NCBI GenBank assembly: GCA_032164245.1
Contig: JAVMKO010000010.1
Span: 44,166,848-44,230,847 of the forward strand
Length of the DNA: 64,000 nucleotides
Origin: Sternotherus odoratus
Taxonomy: Eukaryota > Chordata > Testudines > Kinosternidae
Direction: 5' to 3'
How positions within the stretch are numbered: position 1 is the stretch's first letter; every line of letters starts with the position of its first letter. A model generated the notes under the pieces. The model was given only the letters and a program-made list of their open reading frames with translations. It was not told the DNA's origin and ran no database searches. Shown piece by piece: positions 44,871-58,200 of this stretch. A program made the position numbers and the translations under genes.

Positions 44871-46127
44871 GGTGAAGGAGCAGGGGAGGGGGACTGCAGT
44901 GGGAGGGGGGAGAGCAGGGCCTGTTGAGCCCAGTTTGGGGGTGTTACAGGAAGCACAGGAGTCGGAAAAGTCCCCTTAGATCAGCAGCTTCCTCTGCTGG
45001 GGCCAGTGCTGGCTCTCTTTTCTCCCCCCCCCCCCTGCTGTGGAGGGTCCCAAGCCATGGGGATTGCACCCCCAGATCCATCTCCCTGCCTGTTACTGTG
45101 TTGCTGCCAGCCTCGCAGGGCTCCTCGGGAGCAGGCCTGTGACCCACAGGACCAGGCGAGCCTTGAGCTCTGGTCCTAGTTGAGCCTTTGACTCACCCTG
45201 TGACTGTGGCCAAGGGAGGCCAGCTGTGAAATGGGGCAGGAGCCTCCTGGCAGAGCAGATCAGAGCCTTGGCAAGCTCCTGTCTCAGTGACTGGGGGAAG
45301 TGGGGCAGGTGCTGGAGAAGGGGGGCAGGAGCAGAAACCTGGCTGACCTCTGGATGCTGGAGCCAAGCTTCCTTGGAGAGTGGATGGGTGAGCGGGCACA
45401 GCAGGGTCTGTGGAAAGCCCATTAAGTTCTCCCTTTAAAAACAGAATTCTGTACAAAATGCTGAAGCTGCTATAGGCCCCGGTCCGGCTGTACAGCCGGA
45501 TGGGACAGGGGAGTTCAGTTTCTGTGGCTCTTATCAATCCTCCCCTTCTCTGTTGGTGCCCGTGAAGGGAGCAAGGTAAGTATTTTGGGGCAGGTCTCTG
45601 AGGCCATGCAGGAACAGATACACAAATGTCCCTTGTTTTCCTAGCAGCACTGGACAAGGGGGGAGGATTGAGCATGCTGCCTGTGTTAGCAGCCCGTTAA
45701 CGTCCCTGCTGTGTCTGCAGGGATCAGAGAAACCATGGGCATATTCCAGAGGAAAAAATGACCATGAGGCAGAGCTTGGCCCTTGTCAGCTTGGGGCATT
45801 TGAAGCTGTGCTCCGAGAGGCAGAGGTGGAGGGAAGAACAGCCCAGGGAACTGGGGGAAAAGGGAAGATCTGCTGGGGATAGGGGGAACAGCTAATGGCT
45901 GTATCCCCCATCTAGCTAGCCCAGGAGGGCTGCCCACACAGCACAAGAGTACACAGCTAGCAGGCCATGGGTGGCAGGTATAATAGGCCAGGTGAGGCCT
46001 CCCCTGGTGCAGCTGCTGCCTGACATCTGTGCTGTGGTGGCCCCACCCCTTCCCCTCCCTGCTCTGCCCCTTCCCTGAGACTCAGACTGCCTGCTGCTGC
46101 CTGGTGAGTCCTCTCCTCCACCCCTCC
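44871..46127. other. Intergenic, no gene seen
   Basis: No recognisable exon or repeat border before the hAT-like element. Confidence 0.4.
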
Positions 46128-46135
46128 TCCCAGAG

Positions 46136-46353
46136 CAGGGGTTCTCAGACTGGGGGTTGGGACCCCTCAGGGGGTCACAAGGTTATTACAAGGGGATCAT
46201 GAGCTGTCAGCCTCCACCCCAAACCCTGCTTTGCCTCCAGCACTTATAATGGTGTTAAATATATAAAAGAATGTTTTTAATTTATAAGGGAGGCCGCACT
46301 CAGGGGCTTGCTCTGTGAAAAGGGTCACCAGTAAAAAAGTTTGAGAACCACTG
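46136..46353. mobile_element. hAT-like non-autonomous element, 218 bp
   Basis: The ends are CAGGGGTTCTCAGACT and AGTTTGAGAACCACTG, imperfect inverted repeats of hAT type. A perfect 8-bp target duplication TCCCAGAG lies at 46128-46135 and 46354-46361. There is no coding capacity. Confidence 0.88.
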
Positions 46354-46499
46354 TCCCAGAGGTTCCCACCACTCATCATGTCCCTCCTTGGGGTGGTGAA
46401 ATGAAGGGGGGGTTTCTTGCGGTGGGCAGGGGGGTGACAAGTGGTGGCATGGGGGCTGAGTGAGGAGGTTGTGGGGTCTGGGGCTTGTGGCGGAGCTGA

Positions 46500-46875
46500 C
46501 TGAGGAGATACCCGAGCCATTAATTATTATCTTCAAAACCTCGTGGTAGACAGGAGAGATTCCAGGGGACTGGGAAATGCCACTATATTTATCTATAAAA
46601 AGGGGAATAAAGACAACCTGGGGAATTACAGACCAGTCAGCTTAACTTCAGTACCAGGAAAGATAATGGAGCAAATAATCAAGCAATTTGCGAACACGTA
46701 GCAGATGATAAGGTGAGTAAACAGTCAGCATGGATTTGTTGAAAATAAATTGTGCCAAACCAGACTAATAGCTTTCTTTGACAGGGCAACAAGCCTTGTG
46801 GCTAGGGGGGAAGTGGTAGATGTGGTATATCTTGACTTCAGTAAGGCTTTTGATACTGTCTCACATGACCTAATG
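46500..46875 (+). pseudogene. CR1 LINE reverse-transcriptase fragment (dead)
   Basis: Plus-strand reading gives pieces typical of the CR1 reverse transcriptase: [19 protein letters not shown], then SQHGFVENK, then VVDVVYLDFSKAFDTVSHD, with the FSKAFD motif. A stop and a frame break lie between the first and second pieces. Both ends are truncated, so it is a non-functional copy. Confidence 0.92.
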
Positions 46876-47558
46876 AACTAGGGAAGGTTTGGTTGTCAGG
46901 ATAGTTAAGCACTGGACTAAATTGCCCAGGGGGGTTGTGTGCCTAGGGGAGCTGGGGCTGTATTTCCCTCCTTTCACACAGTGGAAATGGAGGCACAGAG
47001 CTTTGAGACAATTGTCAATAGCATCAGCTAGTTTTGGGTGCTCTACTGGAGATGTGTATGTGATTTTTAGAGCACTTCACATTTTATAGCCCTGTGTCTG
47101 TTCAGAGCCCAGCTCCCATCGACTGCAGTGGCTGTGGTGAGTACTCAGCACTTCTGCAAATTAGACCCCAGTGGTCACTGTGAAAATACTTACGTGACTT
47201 GCTTGGTATGAGATAGGAACACTGTGGCACAAACAGGGATGGAATCCAGTTCTCTGGGGCAGCATTTAACTGCTTAAACCATCCTTTTTTCCCCCTTATC
47301 ATGTAATTAAAGACTTGCATCATGGACAAAGGGGCAGAGTTAAGGTTGCATGGCAGCCTTAATTCTGGCATTTCCTAGCTTTTGAGCACCTGACTTTGCC
47401 ACCTTAACATTATTTAAAGTAGTTCTCTATGTAATTTCCTACATTAAAAATAACCCTTAATGTAAAACCCAGACTGCAGACCCATATTGATGCTGCCCCA
47501 TGGTTCACCTTTAGATCTACAGCACCAACCTCTACAACTTGTCAACTATTTGGGCCTG
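46876..47558. other. Intergenic with old repeat fragments
   Basis: About 47060-47170 resembles an old amniote repeat (..CTCCCATCGACTGCAGTGG..CTCAGCACTTCTGCAAATTAG..). No gene seen. Confidence 0.4.
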
Positions 47559-47572
47559 CCACTAGAGGGCAA
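47559..47572 (+). promoter_or_regulatory. CTCF-like motif
   Basis: CCACTAGAGGGCAA has the classical CTCF core CCACTAGAGGGCA. Confidence 0.55.
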
Positions 47573-49740
47573 CGGAGACATTTTGCAAGTGGGCTTCTCA
47601 GCTCTTTGCTAGATAGAGAAGGCATGCTGAGGTCAATTCAAGGTTCTGGGGGGGAGTGTTCTCTAGTGGTTACAGACCCTGTTGTCCCCATCCCCCAGCC
47701 TCTCGCTGTTCTCTTCTACTCTTGTCCCCTCTGCTGCCAACCACATCCCACTTCTACCCATCCTCCCCCACCTCTCTCTGATCCCCTGCTCCCAAACCCT
47801 TCCCTCTGCTCCTGGTTCTCTCCACAGCTCCTGGCCTCTCCCCCCTCCCCCCCGCTTTATATCCTCCCTCATCCCTGGCTCCTGTGCCTTGCCTCCCACT
47901 TGTTCCTGTCCCCCTACCTTCTGCCCCCCTCTGCTCCTGTCCTGTCTCCAGTTCCTTACCCCTTTGCATTCCACCCAGGCCAGTCTTCCTTCGCCATGAT
48001 GCCTGGGCACCAGCAGCCACAGGGAGGGTGTTGAGAGCACAGTTGACACAATCTCCAACCTTTCAGCTCTGGTGCCCAGCATGAGAGAAGCCCTGACAGC
48101 CAGGCCACGGGAAGCAGACAATGGTTGGTACACGGTATCATCAGTCCCCTCCCTGCTGTCCCACTTCCCCTATGCCCAGGCCTATGGGTCCGATGCTGGG
48201 GTCCCCCCAGGGGATGTTTGTGCTGCCGAAGGGGCATATATGGACCTGAGGGAGTACAGACACTGGCCCTGCAGCTCCAGAAACTGATTTGGTCATTACA
48301 AGTCTGTAGGTTACAGGGCAGGATTTACTGGCAGCCTGGGAGAGTGGAGGCAGGCGGGCAGTAGCGCAGCCTTTCGGGACCTGGGAGGTTGCCTATTGTG
48401 TGGTGTTTTAGATGCTGCTTGTAATTATTAGGTCTGGGGGACTGTAGGACAGGAAGGAGGGGGGAGGAGTTGAGCCAAGCCTGAGTTAGAACTACAGAGG
48501 GGTGCAGCAGCAGCTCTGTAAAGAGGTTTCACTGTTGTTAAATAAAGTCTGTTAAAGTTTGTTAGTACCTTGCCTGCTTGATACAACACCTATGATGGAT
48601 GAAAGAGCCGGAGCAGATTGTCAAATGAAGATGAAGAAGAAGACTTGACACTTTCCATTAGGAAATCACAAAGCACTTTATAAGATGCATGCAGACATAG
48701 GCGCTGAATCCGCGGGTGCTCCGGGGCTGGAGGAAGGAAGGGCAGAGGAGTGGGAATGTGGTGCACTCAGGGGAGGAGGCGGAGCTAGGGCAGGGATTTG
48801 GGGAAGGAGTCAGACTAGGGGCAGGGAGAGGGTGGAGTTAGGGTGGGGAGTTTGGGGCAGGGGTTGAGTACCCACTGGCATGAGCAGAAGTCAGCGCCTA
48901 TGCAGTGCTCTACCAACTAGGTCATACTGACTCCATAGTACCCATCCACTCCCATCTAGGCACTGAGGAACTGCTGGCCAGGTCCAGGGCGCTGTCTTGA
49001 CAGGCACAGGGGGTGTGATTTTCACACAGACTGGCATAGGTGAGGTAGCCTAGCGTGGCTGAGGAGTCCCTGGAGATGCAGGCTCCCTTGTCTCAAGCCA
49101 GACTGGCTGGCCACATTGTAGCCCAGGGGAGCCTAGTCCAGACAACAGCTTCAGACCTGCTAGTCGGCATCTCACCTGAGTGTGTTGGGCTTCCAGTCCA
49201 GCTTGCTCACCATTGCAACAGATCCAGCAGGAGCCGCTGCCAGACTGTCTGGGATGTGGGAGAGGGAGTGGCTGAGGAGCAATGTGGCCCAGAGCGAGGG
49301 GTAGGTGGGAAAACAAGGAGAAGTGATGGTGGAGATTATCCCTTCCCGGGTATCACAATATCCCCCACTATTGGGCCGCTTGTTTGCAGCCAGGGGTGAC
49401 CGGAGCTGGCCGTGTTTAATCAGGTAGCCATGGGCTAGCGGGCGCTGTCCAGTCTCCACTGCCTGTTGAGGGGAACTGGCAGAGGTGGTAGCATTGGTCC
49501 ACGTGTTGGGGGTTGTTTGTATTCAGGGGTGAGCTGTGGGAAGCTGCTACCTGATGTCACTTTACATACTTTACAGGGTGCCCAGGGTCTGCAGCCCCAG
49601 TGCTGCTTGTTGCTCTACACAGAACGAGAACAAAGACATGGAATCAACCCACAAGGGACTAGAGTGGGAGCTGCTGGTGCCCCACGCCGGGAAGCTGCAG
49701 GTCAGCTGTGGAGAATCATGCCCATGTGCCTCTCACACCC
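47573..49740. other. Intergenic, no gene seen
   Basis: C/T-rich at 47690-47990, then mixed composition. Short open frames only, none recognised. Confidence 0.4.
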
Positions 49741-49756
49741 ACAGTCCAGGGAGGCC

Positions 49757-49866
49757 TAGATTCCAAGGCCAGAAGGGGCAACCGGGCTCATCCGGTCTGG
49801 CCTCCTGTCGAACAGAGGCCACACGACTTTGCCAAAGTAATTCCTAGAGCAGATCTTTTAGACGGC
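49757..49866 (-). mobile_element. CR1-like 3' fragment or related SINE tail
   Basis: TAGATTCCAAGGCCAGAAGG ... CCTCCTGTCGAACAGAGGCC ... AATTCCTAGAGCAGATCTTTTAGA follows a common turtle repeat. The orientation is inferred from the TAGATTCC end. Confidence 0.5.
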
Positions 49867-51890
49867 CACCTGGGACGCTGGCAAACCAGGAGCCAGCTAA
49901 CGCCGAGGTCCCCGCATACCAAGGGAACACTGACCCATGCAGAGCCGGAAGCGCTCTGGCTCCCCGGTGCGCTAGCACAGTTAAAACAGGGAGTAGGTTT
50001 TGGAGAGGTTGTTTAGTGTTTATGGAACACTTGTGAGCTGCTGCCAGCTTTCATCTCCCTTCGAACACCTGGATCCCCTACTGAGCGGTTACACTGTGAG
50101 CCTCTGGGACTGATCTCCAACAGCAGGTGTCGCGTCCTGCCCAACAGGAAAAGTCCATCAACACCAGGCGGACTATCGTGGGAGGTGAAGCTCTCCCCCT
50201 CCCATCCACCATGAAGATGAGTCATGCAAGTGGAGTGGATTCCTTCCCTCAGCAGAGTTTGCAGCTCAGAGCACGTGGCAGGAGAGGGGTACAAATCCTC
50301 TCTTCTGCTTGGACTCCAGGGCAAGGTGTTCTAGGCATAAGCAAAAGTCCCCCAGCTGCCTAGCTTGGGCTAGCCCTGAAGGGAACATAGAGATTCTAGA
50401 GGCTCTATTACTTTCTGAAATGGAAGATTGGAACTCATTTGTGTGTATGGAGGTTTACGTGCTTTACCCTGTACAGAACTCGCTCGTATCCTTCTACATC
50501 CGATAGCTTTGGATAGTTTACCTTAGAATTCGCTACAAGCATTGTCTGTGGAGTGAGATCTAAGGTGCAATTGACCTGGGGTACGTGACTGATCCTTTGG
50601 GACTGGGAGTAACCTGACCATTGCTGTGATCCTGGGAGTCCAGGACCATCTATCACACAGGTGGGCTCACCTGGGTGGTTAGATAAACCCCTGTGACTCC
50701 AGGTTTAGGGTGTGACAGTGCCAGAGGGGTTGACACTTGATAACTGGTTGGTGAAATATAAGTACAGATCTCACAGCCCATGTGGGGGCTGTGCCCTGGT
50801 TTGTGGCAGTCTGCCCTGAGTTAGTGCCCTGCTCTGGAGTCCCTGCAGGCAGCATTATAACAGCCCATCTTGAGCTAAGAGTTGTCAGTGGTGGTGAATC
50901 CCGCATGAGCCTAGGTGATTTGTTCCAGTGGTTAACCACCCGGACTGTTAAAAACGTGTACCTCAGTTCACCGTTACCAATGTATGCCAAAGTCCCACTG
51001 GCTCTACGGATGGGGACTTAGAAGGGAGGGGCATCGGTGGAGTTAGAGCCGGGATGAATCTGGGCCTGCACTGTGGCTACCAGGAAGTGGTGGAGCTGGG
51101 ACGTGAATTCCTGACTCACAGTCCTGTGCTCTGACCACTGGCCCATTTCCTCAGAGGCAGCGTCTAGATGGGACAGTCAACGGCTTTGTCAGGGCATTTC
51201 TTGGTGTGCCCCAGCTCCGGGCTGGGTAACTGGCCCTGAATGCTCAGTGTGAAGAATCCAGCTGTCTCTCCAGTGGTTCGGGCAGACAATGGGTTGAGGT
51301 GGCAGAGATGGCTTTGGTTTGGATCTGCTTTAACAGCCCTGGAGGCTGAAGGCCTCTAGGCACAGAATGGGGCAGTGCCAAGCTCCCTCAGCCCACTGCA
51401 CACTTTCTCGGAGGGACCCCACCCCCTTTCCTGGAGCAGGGAGTAGCTCAGTCCCTGAGGACCTTCGCCGGCTGACCTCCCTGCTGGCAATGCCAGGGAG
51501 GGTGGTGCTGGCTATGGAAGAGGCTGGGCAGCGGGGTACCATGGTCAGGTCTGGTGGGCAGAGGTCTGAGCTGGAAAATGAGGGGGCTTTGTCAGACAGC
51601 AGGACCCAGATCCAGCCTTGATGAGGGCCACCCTCTCCTCCTTGGCATCCGTTGGCTCAGGGCCCTGGCAACATGCATTCAGGCCTCGCCCATGAGCTCG
51701 GCGGTTCCCATGAGGCTCAGTGTTCCCATCCCTCCCAGCCCAAGAGCCATCTGGCTCCCTCCCTGGGGCGGGAGTTCCCTGGTGCTCAGCCTCCTCAGTA
51801 ACCATCTTGGTGGCTCAGCTGTTACCACCCTCCCCAGAGTCAGCGCATTGCTGGGGAGTCTTCTAAGGGGCTGTAGTACCAGGCACTTAG
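49867..51890. other. Intergenic; MIR-like fragment, no gene seen
   Basis: About 51060-51150 (GGAGCTGGGACGTGAATTCCTGACTC..GTGCTCTGACCACTGG) resembles the 3' half of a MIR SINE. Confidence 0.4.
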
Positions 51891-51905
51891 CCACCAGGGG
51901 GTGCA
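51891..51905 (+). promoter_or_regulatory. CTCF-like motif
   Basis: CCACCAGGGGGTGCA differs from the CTCF core by C to T at one position. It lies just left of the SINE. Confidence 0.4.
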
Positions 51906-51916
51906 CAAGGCAGTTC

Positions 51917-52497
51917 ATAGATTCATAGACATTAAGGTCAGAAGGGACCATTATGATCATCTAGTCCAGCGGTTCTCAAACGAGTTGAGACCGCGACCCC
52001 TTTTTGTGATCCGGGGGTGCGACCCCTCCACCGAAAAGCCGCCGAATTACAAAAAATAAATAAATAAATAAAACCCCGCATGGACGCCCCGGTCCCCTCT
52101 CCCCCCCACGGGTGGCCTGCCGGGTGCACCCTGGTCCCCCCTCCCCACCGCAGCTGGGCTGCCAGCAGGCCCCCAGCCCACCTGCTGCAGGGACTGTGGG
52201 CTGGCGTGCATCCGGGAGCCCACCTGCTGCGGGGACTGGGGCCCAGCCCCCATCGCTGCGAGTTGTGGCGGCAGGAGCTCACGACACCCCAGGGAGCGCT
52301 CAGTGACCCCCCCCCCGGGGGTCGTGACCCCCAGTTTGAGAAACCCTGATCTAGTCTGACCTCCTGCCCAACACAGGCCACAATCTCACCCACAGATTTC
52401 CACCCCAGGTCCCTAAATGACCCCTCAAGGATTGAACTCACAACCCTGGGTTTAGCAGGCCAATGCTCAAACCACTGAACTATCCCTCCCCCCTGTC
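51917..52497 (-). mobile_element. tRNA-derived SINE with CR1-like tail, interrupted by a hAT element
   Basis: The 5' end is at the right. A tRNA-like head has an A box TAGTTCAGTGG (complement of 52472-52482) and a B box GAGTTCAATCC (complement of 52429-52439). After the insertion at 51967-52348, the tail ends in CTATGAATCTATGA-type repeats, as in CR1. This matches the tortoise Pol III SINE type known from cryptodiran turtles. Confidence 0.85.
51967..52348. mobile_element. hAT-like element nested in the SINE
   Basis: The ends CAGCGGTTCTCAAAC and GTTTGAGAAACCCTG are imperfect inverted repeats. A perfect 8-bp target duplication ATCTAGTC lies at 51959-51966 and 52349-52356, within the SINE. It contains an (AAAT)n stretch and is non-coding. 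Confidence 0.88.
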
Positions 52498-55400
52498 CTG
52501 TACTGTAACCCAGCCCTTTGGGCATCACACGCCAGCTTTGTGCTGGGGTGAGTGCCCAGTATTACCATGTGCCAGGCAGGGGAGAATCAGCCCTGCAGAG
52601 CGCTTGGTTTGCCATGCTCCTGGCCCTGCCCATCCCCACGGGAGAGCAGCCAAACTACCATTGTCAGAATCAGTAAGGTGCCAGTAAGAAGGGGCTCCCT
52701 CTGCCTGGGTCACAAGGTGGCCTCTGCCAGGGCTGGATGGGTTGGGGGCTCTCTTAGGCCTGGCGATTTAGGAGCCAGTGACCATGTGGCCGGATGAAGT
52801 CACCATGCCTGCCTGCAGGGGCTTTTCCCTCCTCGCCCCCTTTAAATCACCCCTATTGGATGAAGGGGACCCTGGTGGGAGGTGGAGCCTGGATGCTGAG
52901 TCCCATACCCAGCCAGCCCTGGCATGCCTTGCTTGTGTGTGTGTGTGTGGGGGGGGGGGGGGCTCTGTCTGCGTGTTCAGCTTTGGAATGTGTCTGATTT
53001 GCTGCAAAGCGGCCATGTGCTGCTGCTGGTGCTCCAACATCTGGAGGGCTGAATTCCTGGTGGGAGAGCTCACAGCTTCCTGCCAGCACAGGCCACTGCT
53101 TGGCAGGCCTAGCAGAGAAACAACATGGGGGCAGGGGGGACTTCCTGCATGCTCGGGAAGGCAAGAAAACCACCCCCAGAGGAGGGCCAGGCCTGCCAGA
53201 GCCAGACAACACCACACAGCCTGAGCAGGGCAGTGCCAGGGCAGGATACCCAGCATGAGCGGTGTGTGGTAGGACACCAGCAGCCTGGGGGGAGCCTCCC
53301 TCCCCCCGACATCCTGTCCTTTCGCTCTGCAGGGCCAGGGATTCAGTCCAATGCCAGCACAGAGGGCCTATCTGCAGTGCCCTCGGCTGTCCAATAAGTC
53401 ACCCACCACAGATGCAGTCCCAGATTCAGCCCCCAGCTCCTTAAGTTCCTAAGCAGTAGGAAGACAACAGCACCTCCTGCTGGCCAATTTCAGGGGATGA
53501 GTAAACAGGCTCCAAAGTGCCCCCGATTCAACGCCCGTAGTTGGAGATTATCCCTGTTTGGGGAAAAGGGGACCTGAGGGAGAGGGAGCTGGTAGGAAGC
53601 CTTGGTCTCCAGGAGGGTGAAATGCCCAGTGGAGAGAGCGGGAACCCATTCACTGGGGCACCTGGTTCTGCTGATCCCCTCCTGCCTGTGACCTTGGCAC
53701 ACTTAGGATGCTCCTCCTCTGGGCAGCACCCCCTAAACCACACCCCTCCCCTGGGAAGGCTGCAGAGCAATGGCACCTTCTGAGTGATGGGGCAGGGCCC
53801 GAAGGCTGGGCAGTTGCTTTGGTTCTATGCAAATGTGGTGCTCATGAAAGCAAAGGCCCCATTGGCTGTGGCCAGGTGTAATGTGCTTTGTTAGCTTCCT
53901 TCAGCTCTGCCAATGCCCCTCAGTTCCAACCTGCAGCTCCCTGCTCCTCCAGTGTTGCCCTTCCACCCCTGCCAGTGCTGGGTCCTGCCCTGTCCTCCAC
54001 CTCTGCTCCTCCAGTTCGGGGCTCTCCACTGGGCGCACGCTGCCAGTTCTGACACATTCTGGGTTTTGTTCTTCGAGGTGGGCACACGCTCATGACCTGC
54101 AGCAGGCTGAGATGCCACCAACTTACTTCCCAGGTGACATGAACCAGGAGCACCTATTTCCAAGGCCGAGCGTTTGGACAGGGTCTGTGCCCAAGAGTCT
54201 CACGCATCCCCTGCCTGGCATTGTTGGGCAGACCCAGAACAGAGATCACCTGCTCTCACTCCACTCAGAAATCCTGCAGAAATCCTGGGGAGTCCTGAGC
54301 ACTAACGCAGCCAGCCCTTGCTGAGAGAGAAAGAAACCGCCCTCCCCACCCCACTCCCTGTCCTGCAGCAACACACTGGGTGCAGGAGTGAGAGACCACA
54401 AAGATCTCAGGCCACTGCCCCTGGCAGTGGCTTAACCCCTTTGGTGCCTGGGGGGGGGGGGCAGACAGTACCCCCTGGGTGAAGGGAAGCTCTCTGGGTG
54501 CTGTGGACACACAGGAACCCAGGTGTCCGGCTGCCTCCCGGTCTCTAGCACCACTTCAAACTAGGAGTGACCAAAAGTCCAATGTGTCCGGTGGCTGTTT
54601 GTGGCCTCCGTCAACTGAGCTTGTGGTGCCAGGCCAGGTCTGTGTGCAGTACGGGCCACTGGCTTAAGGCCTCCTCAGTAGGAAGTGGCCAAGGACCAGA
54701 TGGGCCCTGGGGCCTGAACTCACCGCTCCCAGGGTGACAGCGCTGAGCAGGTTGGGAACAGGCTGGGTAGGGGGCAAGCTTGGCCACATGGTGAAACCAA
54801 GGATTTGGTCTCCAGGGCCGTGGAGCCAGCACTAAAGAGACAATGGTAATATCTCCTCCTGGCCCGACGGCTGCTGTGGAGATAGAGGAGCGATCCTGGG
54901 ACAGCCACGGCTACTACATGGCACACAAGCCGGCACTAATACCCACACGAGACTAGCCTGGCTGTCCGGTAGATGTGGCCATCTGTGCGGGCGTGGGCTG
55001 AGAAGGGTTAAACCCAGCTCCCCACAGGGTGACCCCAGGACCTTGCTCTTGGAGGAGGGTGTTGGGGGCGTCCCTCCATGGCTGGGGGAGGGAGGTTATC
55101 AGATCTCTAGTACCACATCCTTCCATAGCTGCAACACCCTCAGCTGCGTCTCCCCCTGGTGGTGGGGGATGTTCAGGAGTGGGTCCCTCCCCATGTTACC
55201 AAGGATTTGCCTCTACCCAAGAGGGGGCACTGTTGGACTATAGCCAGCGCTCACTAGCTCCTGGCCGTGCCCCGGGGGCTTTCAAACCTCCCCTGGCAAA
55301 ACTCTGGGAAAGCAGAGTGGGCTAGAGAGGATCCAAGCCAAGAGAAGGAGGCCTCTAGACCATCCCTCCCAGCTACTCAGCCCCCAGGGGAGGAATTAGA

Positions 55401-57544
55401 GAGGCTGCAGCATCCCAGCACCTCCAGACCTGCTCCTCCCAGCCACTTCTACACTAAGGGGCAGAGACAGGGAGCATTATAGACATTCCCTGCCCCTGGC
55501 TGAGGAGCTGGGGCTGGACTGACTCCCCTGATTTATCACCAACCAGTGGCAGCTGGTAACAAAGGGTTAATATGGCTAAGCCCCACCCTTTCTATCATTA
55601 CTTTAAAGTTTAAACAAACACACTCCTTTGGAGCAGGTGCTGTGCTGTGCTTCCCCTCCCCCCCATTCGGAAGGGGAGCAGGGGGTGGCTGATCCAAGTT
55701 CCCGCCACACAGCAAGGGTGTGGCATCAAGGGCCTTCCTCTATGAAAAGCTAGAGCAGTGCTGGGAGTGGCCTGTACTCCCTTTTCAACCCCCACCCCCT
55801 GAAGAGCAGGTACAGGGCAGAGAAACAGCTGGGGGAACCAGCCAGGTGGGGATTTTACAGTGAGGCAGGGTTGAGAGGGAGATAGGAGTTCATGATCTCG
55901 CACCAGGCAGGAAGTCTGGGAGTGGAGTGTTATAGGGCTGGGGACTCATTTTCAGGAGGAAGAGCAGCAGTAGTCTGATGAACCCCATATTCTGTAATTG
56001 CTTGATTTGAGGCCAGAGATATTTTCACTGTGGGTGGTAGGCGCCTGCCAGCCTCAGCACTTACCCTGGGTATCAGCTGTTTCTGCTTGCCACTGGTGCC
56101 AGGTGGATTGGGCATCTGGGGCAGGAGAAAGGAGAGCAAGCTGCAAAGCATTCTCCAGCTTCTCTTAAAAGGGCACCACTGCAGGAGATTCAACTTAAGG
56201 AGCCTTTCGGGGGGCAGCTTTGTCTCTGGGCCAGCCTGTGGCTGGAGGAGGCTATCAAGGCCCCTTGGAGGGCTGCATGCAAGGGGGTGGAGTTGACACC
56301 CAGATGTGTGGACTAGTCCCAGGTTTGGACCCTAGAGCGCCTCTGACAGCTAAAGGGCCAGGTGGGCGCTGTACTGGTCGCAGGTTTGGAGGGGGCAACT
56401 GGCTTGGGGATTTTGTTGCTCATGGATGTTCCAAGGAACGTGACCAGAACCGCGGGCCCAGCTACACAGACGTGCTGCTGAACTCTTTGCAGGTTTGTGC
56501 AGTGCTGTTATAGAATGGAAAGACCCTCTTGCCCTGCCACTCATGGCCTTGCGTCGGCTCGTGAGCCCTGGGAGAGCACAAAGCCATAGTGATGGGACAT
56601 AGTCTCTAGGTCCTCTCCCTTATACCTGCTCAGCCGGCGTGACTTTCTGGATCCTCTGGTCTGTGCTGTGAATCTGCAGCGCTGAAGAGGATGAGTGGGA
56701 GGGCTGCAGAGGGTATCAAATGTAAAGACCTTGGCAGAACATTTACTGCACCCCCAATTACGTCCTTCCTGGGGCTCTCCCTGTGTTGCAGCTTCATTGG
56801 GCTGCATCCAGCCCTGCCTGTGAGGAGAAGAGTGACTGACTAATGCTCTCTCAGTGCCCCTTCTAAGGATTCGTTCTAAGGGACCAGGAGCCTGGAGGCC
56901 CAAGAGGCCACGTGGGATTGGGGTGGAAGGGCCTGTAACTCCTCTCTGAGCCTCTGTACGCTGAGACGCACTTGCCACTAGGAAGAGTTGGTTTTCTGTG
57001 CAAAATGCTCAGGTGTAGCTTTCTTATGTCTTCACTTGATACCTGGGCTCTTTGGAAAGATCCAAGTGTTTCCCTCAAAGCAAAGGATGACGGAGTTTTC
57101 ATCAGGCTAATACAGCGGTGGAAATGTGGCAATGCCATCATCTCAGTCTGCTGGGGCAGCCACAAAATACCAGGGGTCAGGGATGAGGTCAGAGACCCGC
57201 TGGGCAGGGACAACATCCCCCGCTGTGGTGACATTCTTTGGGCTGCCAGATGACGTGTACATGGCAAGCAGAAACTCAGGGCAGCAAGTCTACAGACCCA
57301 GGCTCCAGTGCCAAACATCCACACTGCTCCGAAGCGTAGGGAGAGGGCTGGCCTGAGCTGCAGCCTGAGCCCAAATGTTCATACAACTACTTGTGGTGTC
57401 GTAGAGTGAGCCCGGATCTGTAGACTTGCTGTCATGGGTTTCTGTTTGCCATGTAGACCTCTTCCCCGATGGCAAAGTTGAACTCTGATGTCTCGTCACC
57501 TCCTTATAGCTAAAAGGCCTGACTGGAGCTTCGTTCCCTGCTGC
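52498..57544. other. Intergenic, no gene seen
   Basis: Mixed GC content with a (TG)n-(G)n run near 52934-52962. Minus-strand CTCF-like CCAGCAGGAGGTGCT is at about 53469-53483. No exon recognised on either strand. Confidence 0.4.
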
Positions 57545-58200
57545 CACCATCCTGAGCTTTCATGAATGTATTTACATGATGCCAACCTCTTGCCAGTGCT
57601 GTTAGCGCTGCCCTTTCATGTTCAACTGAAAAGTACCCACAAATTGAGAAATAGTCTAATCCTCTATTGTTACATGGGAAGAAAATGCCATAATCATTCT
57701 GAGTTCTCTGGTGATTCCCCTGCTGCTCTCGTGGCTTAGGCTGTCTCCAGAAACCCTTCAGGGAATTTCTTATTTTTTCTTTAAAAAAATCTTTGTAGTT
57801 CAGCTGCTGTTGAACTGTTTCCAGTGAGGACACTGGCCTTTTCCATGAGTCTATTGTCAGGGACGGAGAATTCTCGGTAAATTGTTCCAATGGTTAATTA
57901 CTTTCGCTGTTAAAAATTGGCTCCTTATTTTGGGTCTGAATTTATCTAGCTTCAACTTTCAGCCATTGAATCATGTTGTTTTTCTCTGCTAGATTGAAAA
58001 GCCTATTATTAAATATTTGTTTCCCACATAGGTACTTACACTGGGATCAAGTCAACCTTGAACCTTCTCTTTGTTAATCTAAAGAGACTGAGCTCCTTAA
58101 ATCTATTGCTATAAGGAAGTTTTCTAATAGTTTAATTGTTCTCATGGCTTTTCTCTGAACCCTCTTCAATTTATTAACAGATGGGGGAAAGGTCCTTCTA
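57545..58200 (-). mobile_element. CR1-like LINE 3' region
   Basis: The plus strand carries AGATTGAAAAGCCTATTATT, TTGTTTCCCACATAGGTAC, GGATCAAGTCAACCTTGAACC and CTCTGAACCCTCTTCAATTT, which resemble the complement of a common turtle CR1 3' region. The clearest part is 57880-58185; the left border is vague. Confidence 0.55.

Noticed and set aside
52472..52493. Functional tRNA gene on the minus strand
   Set aside because: A and B boxes are present but the sequence continues into a SINE body and CR1-like tail; it is the tRNA-derived head of a retroposon.
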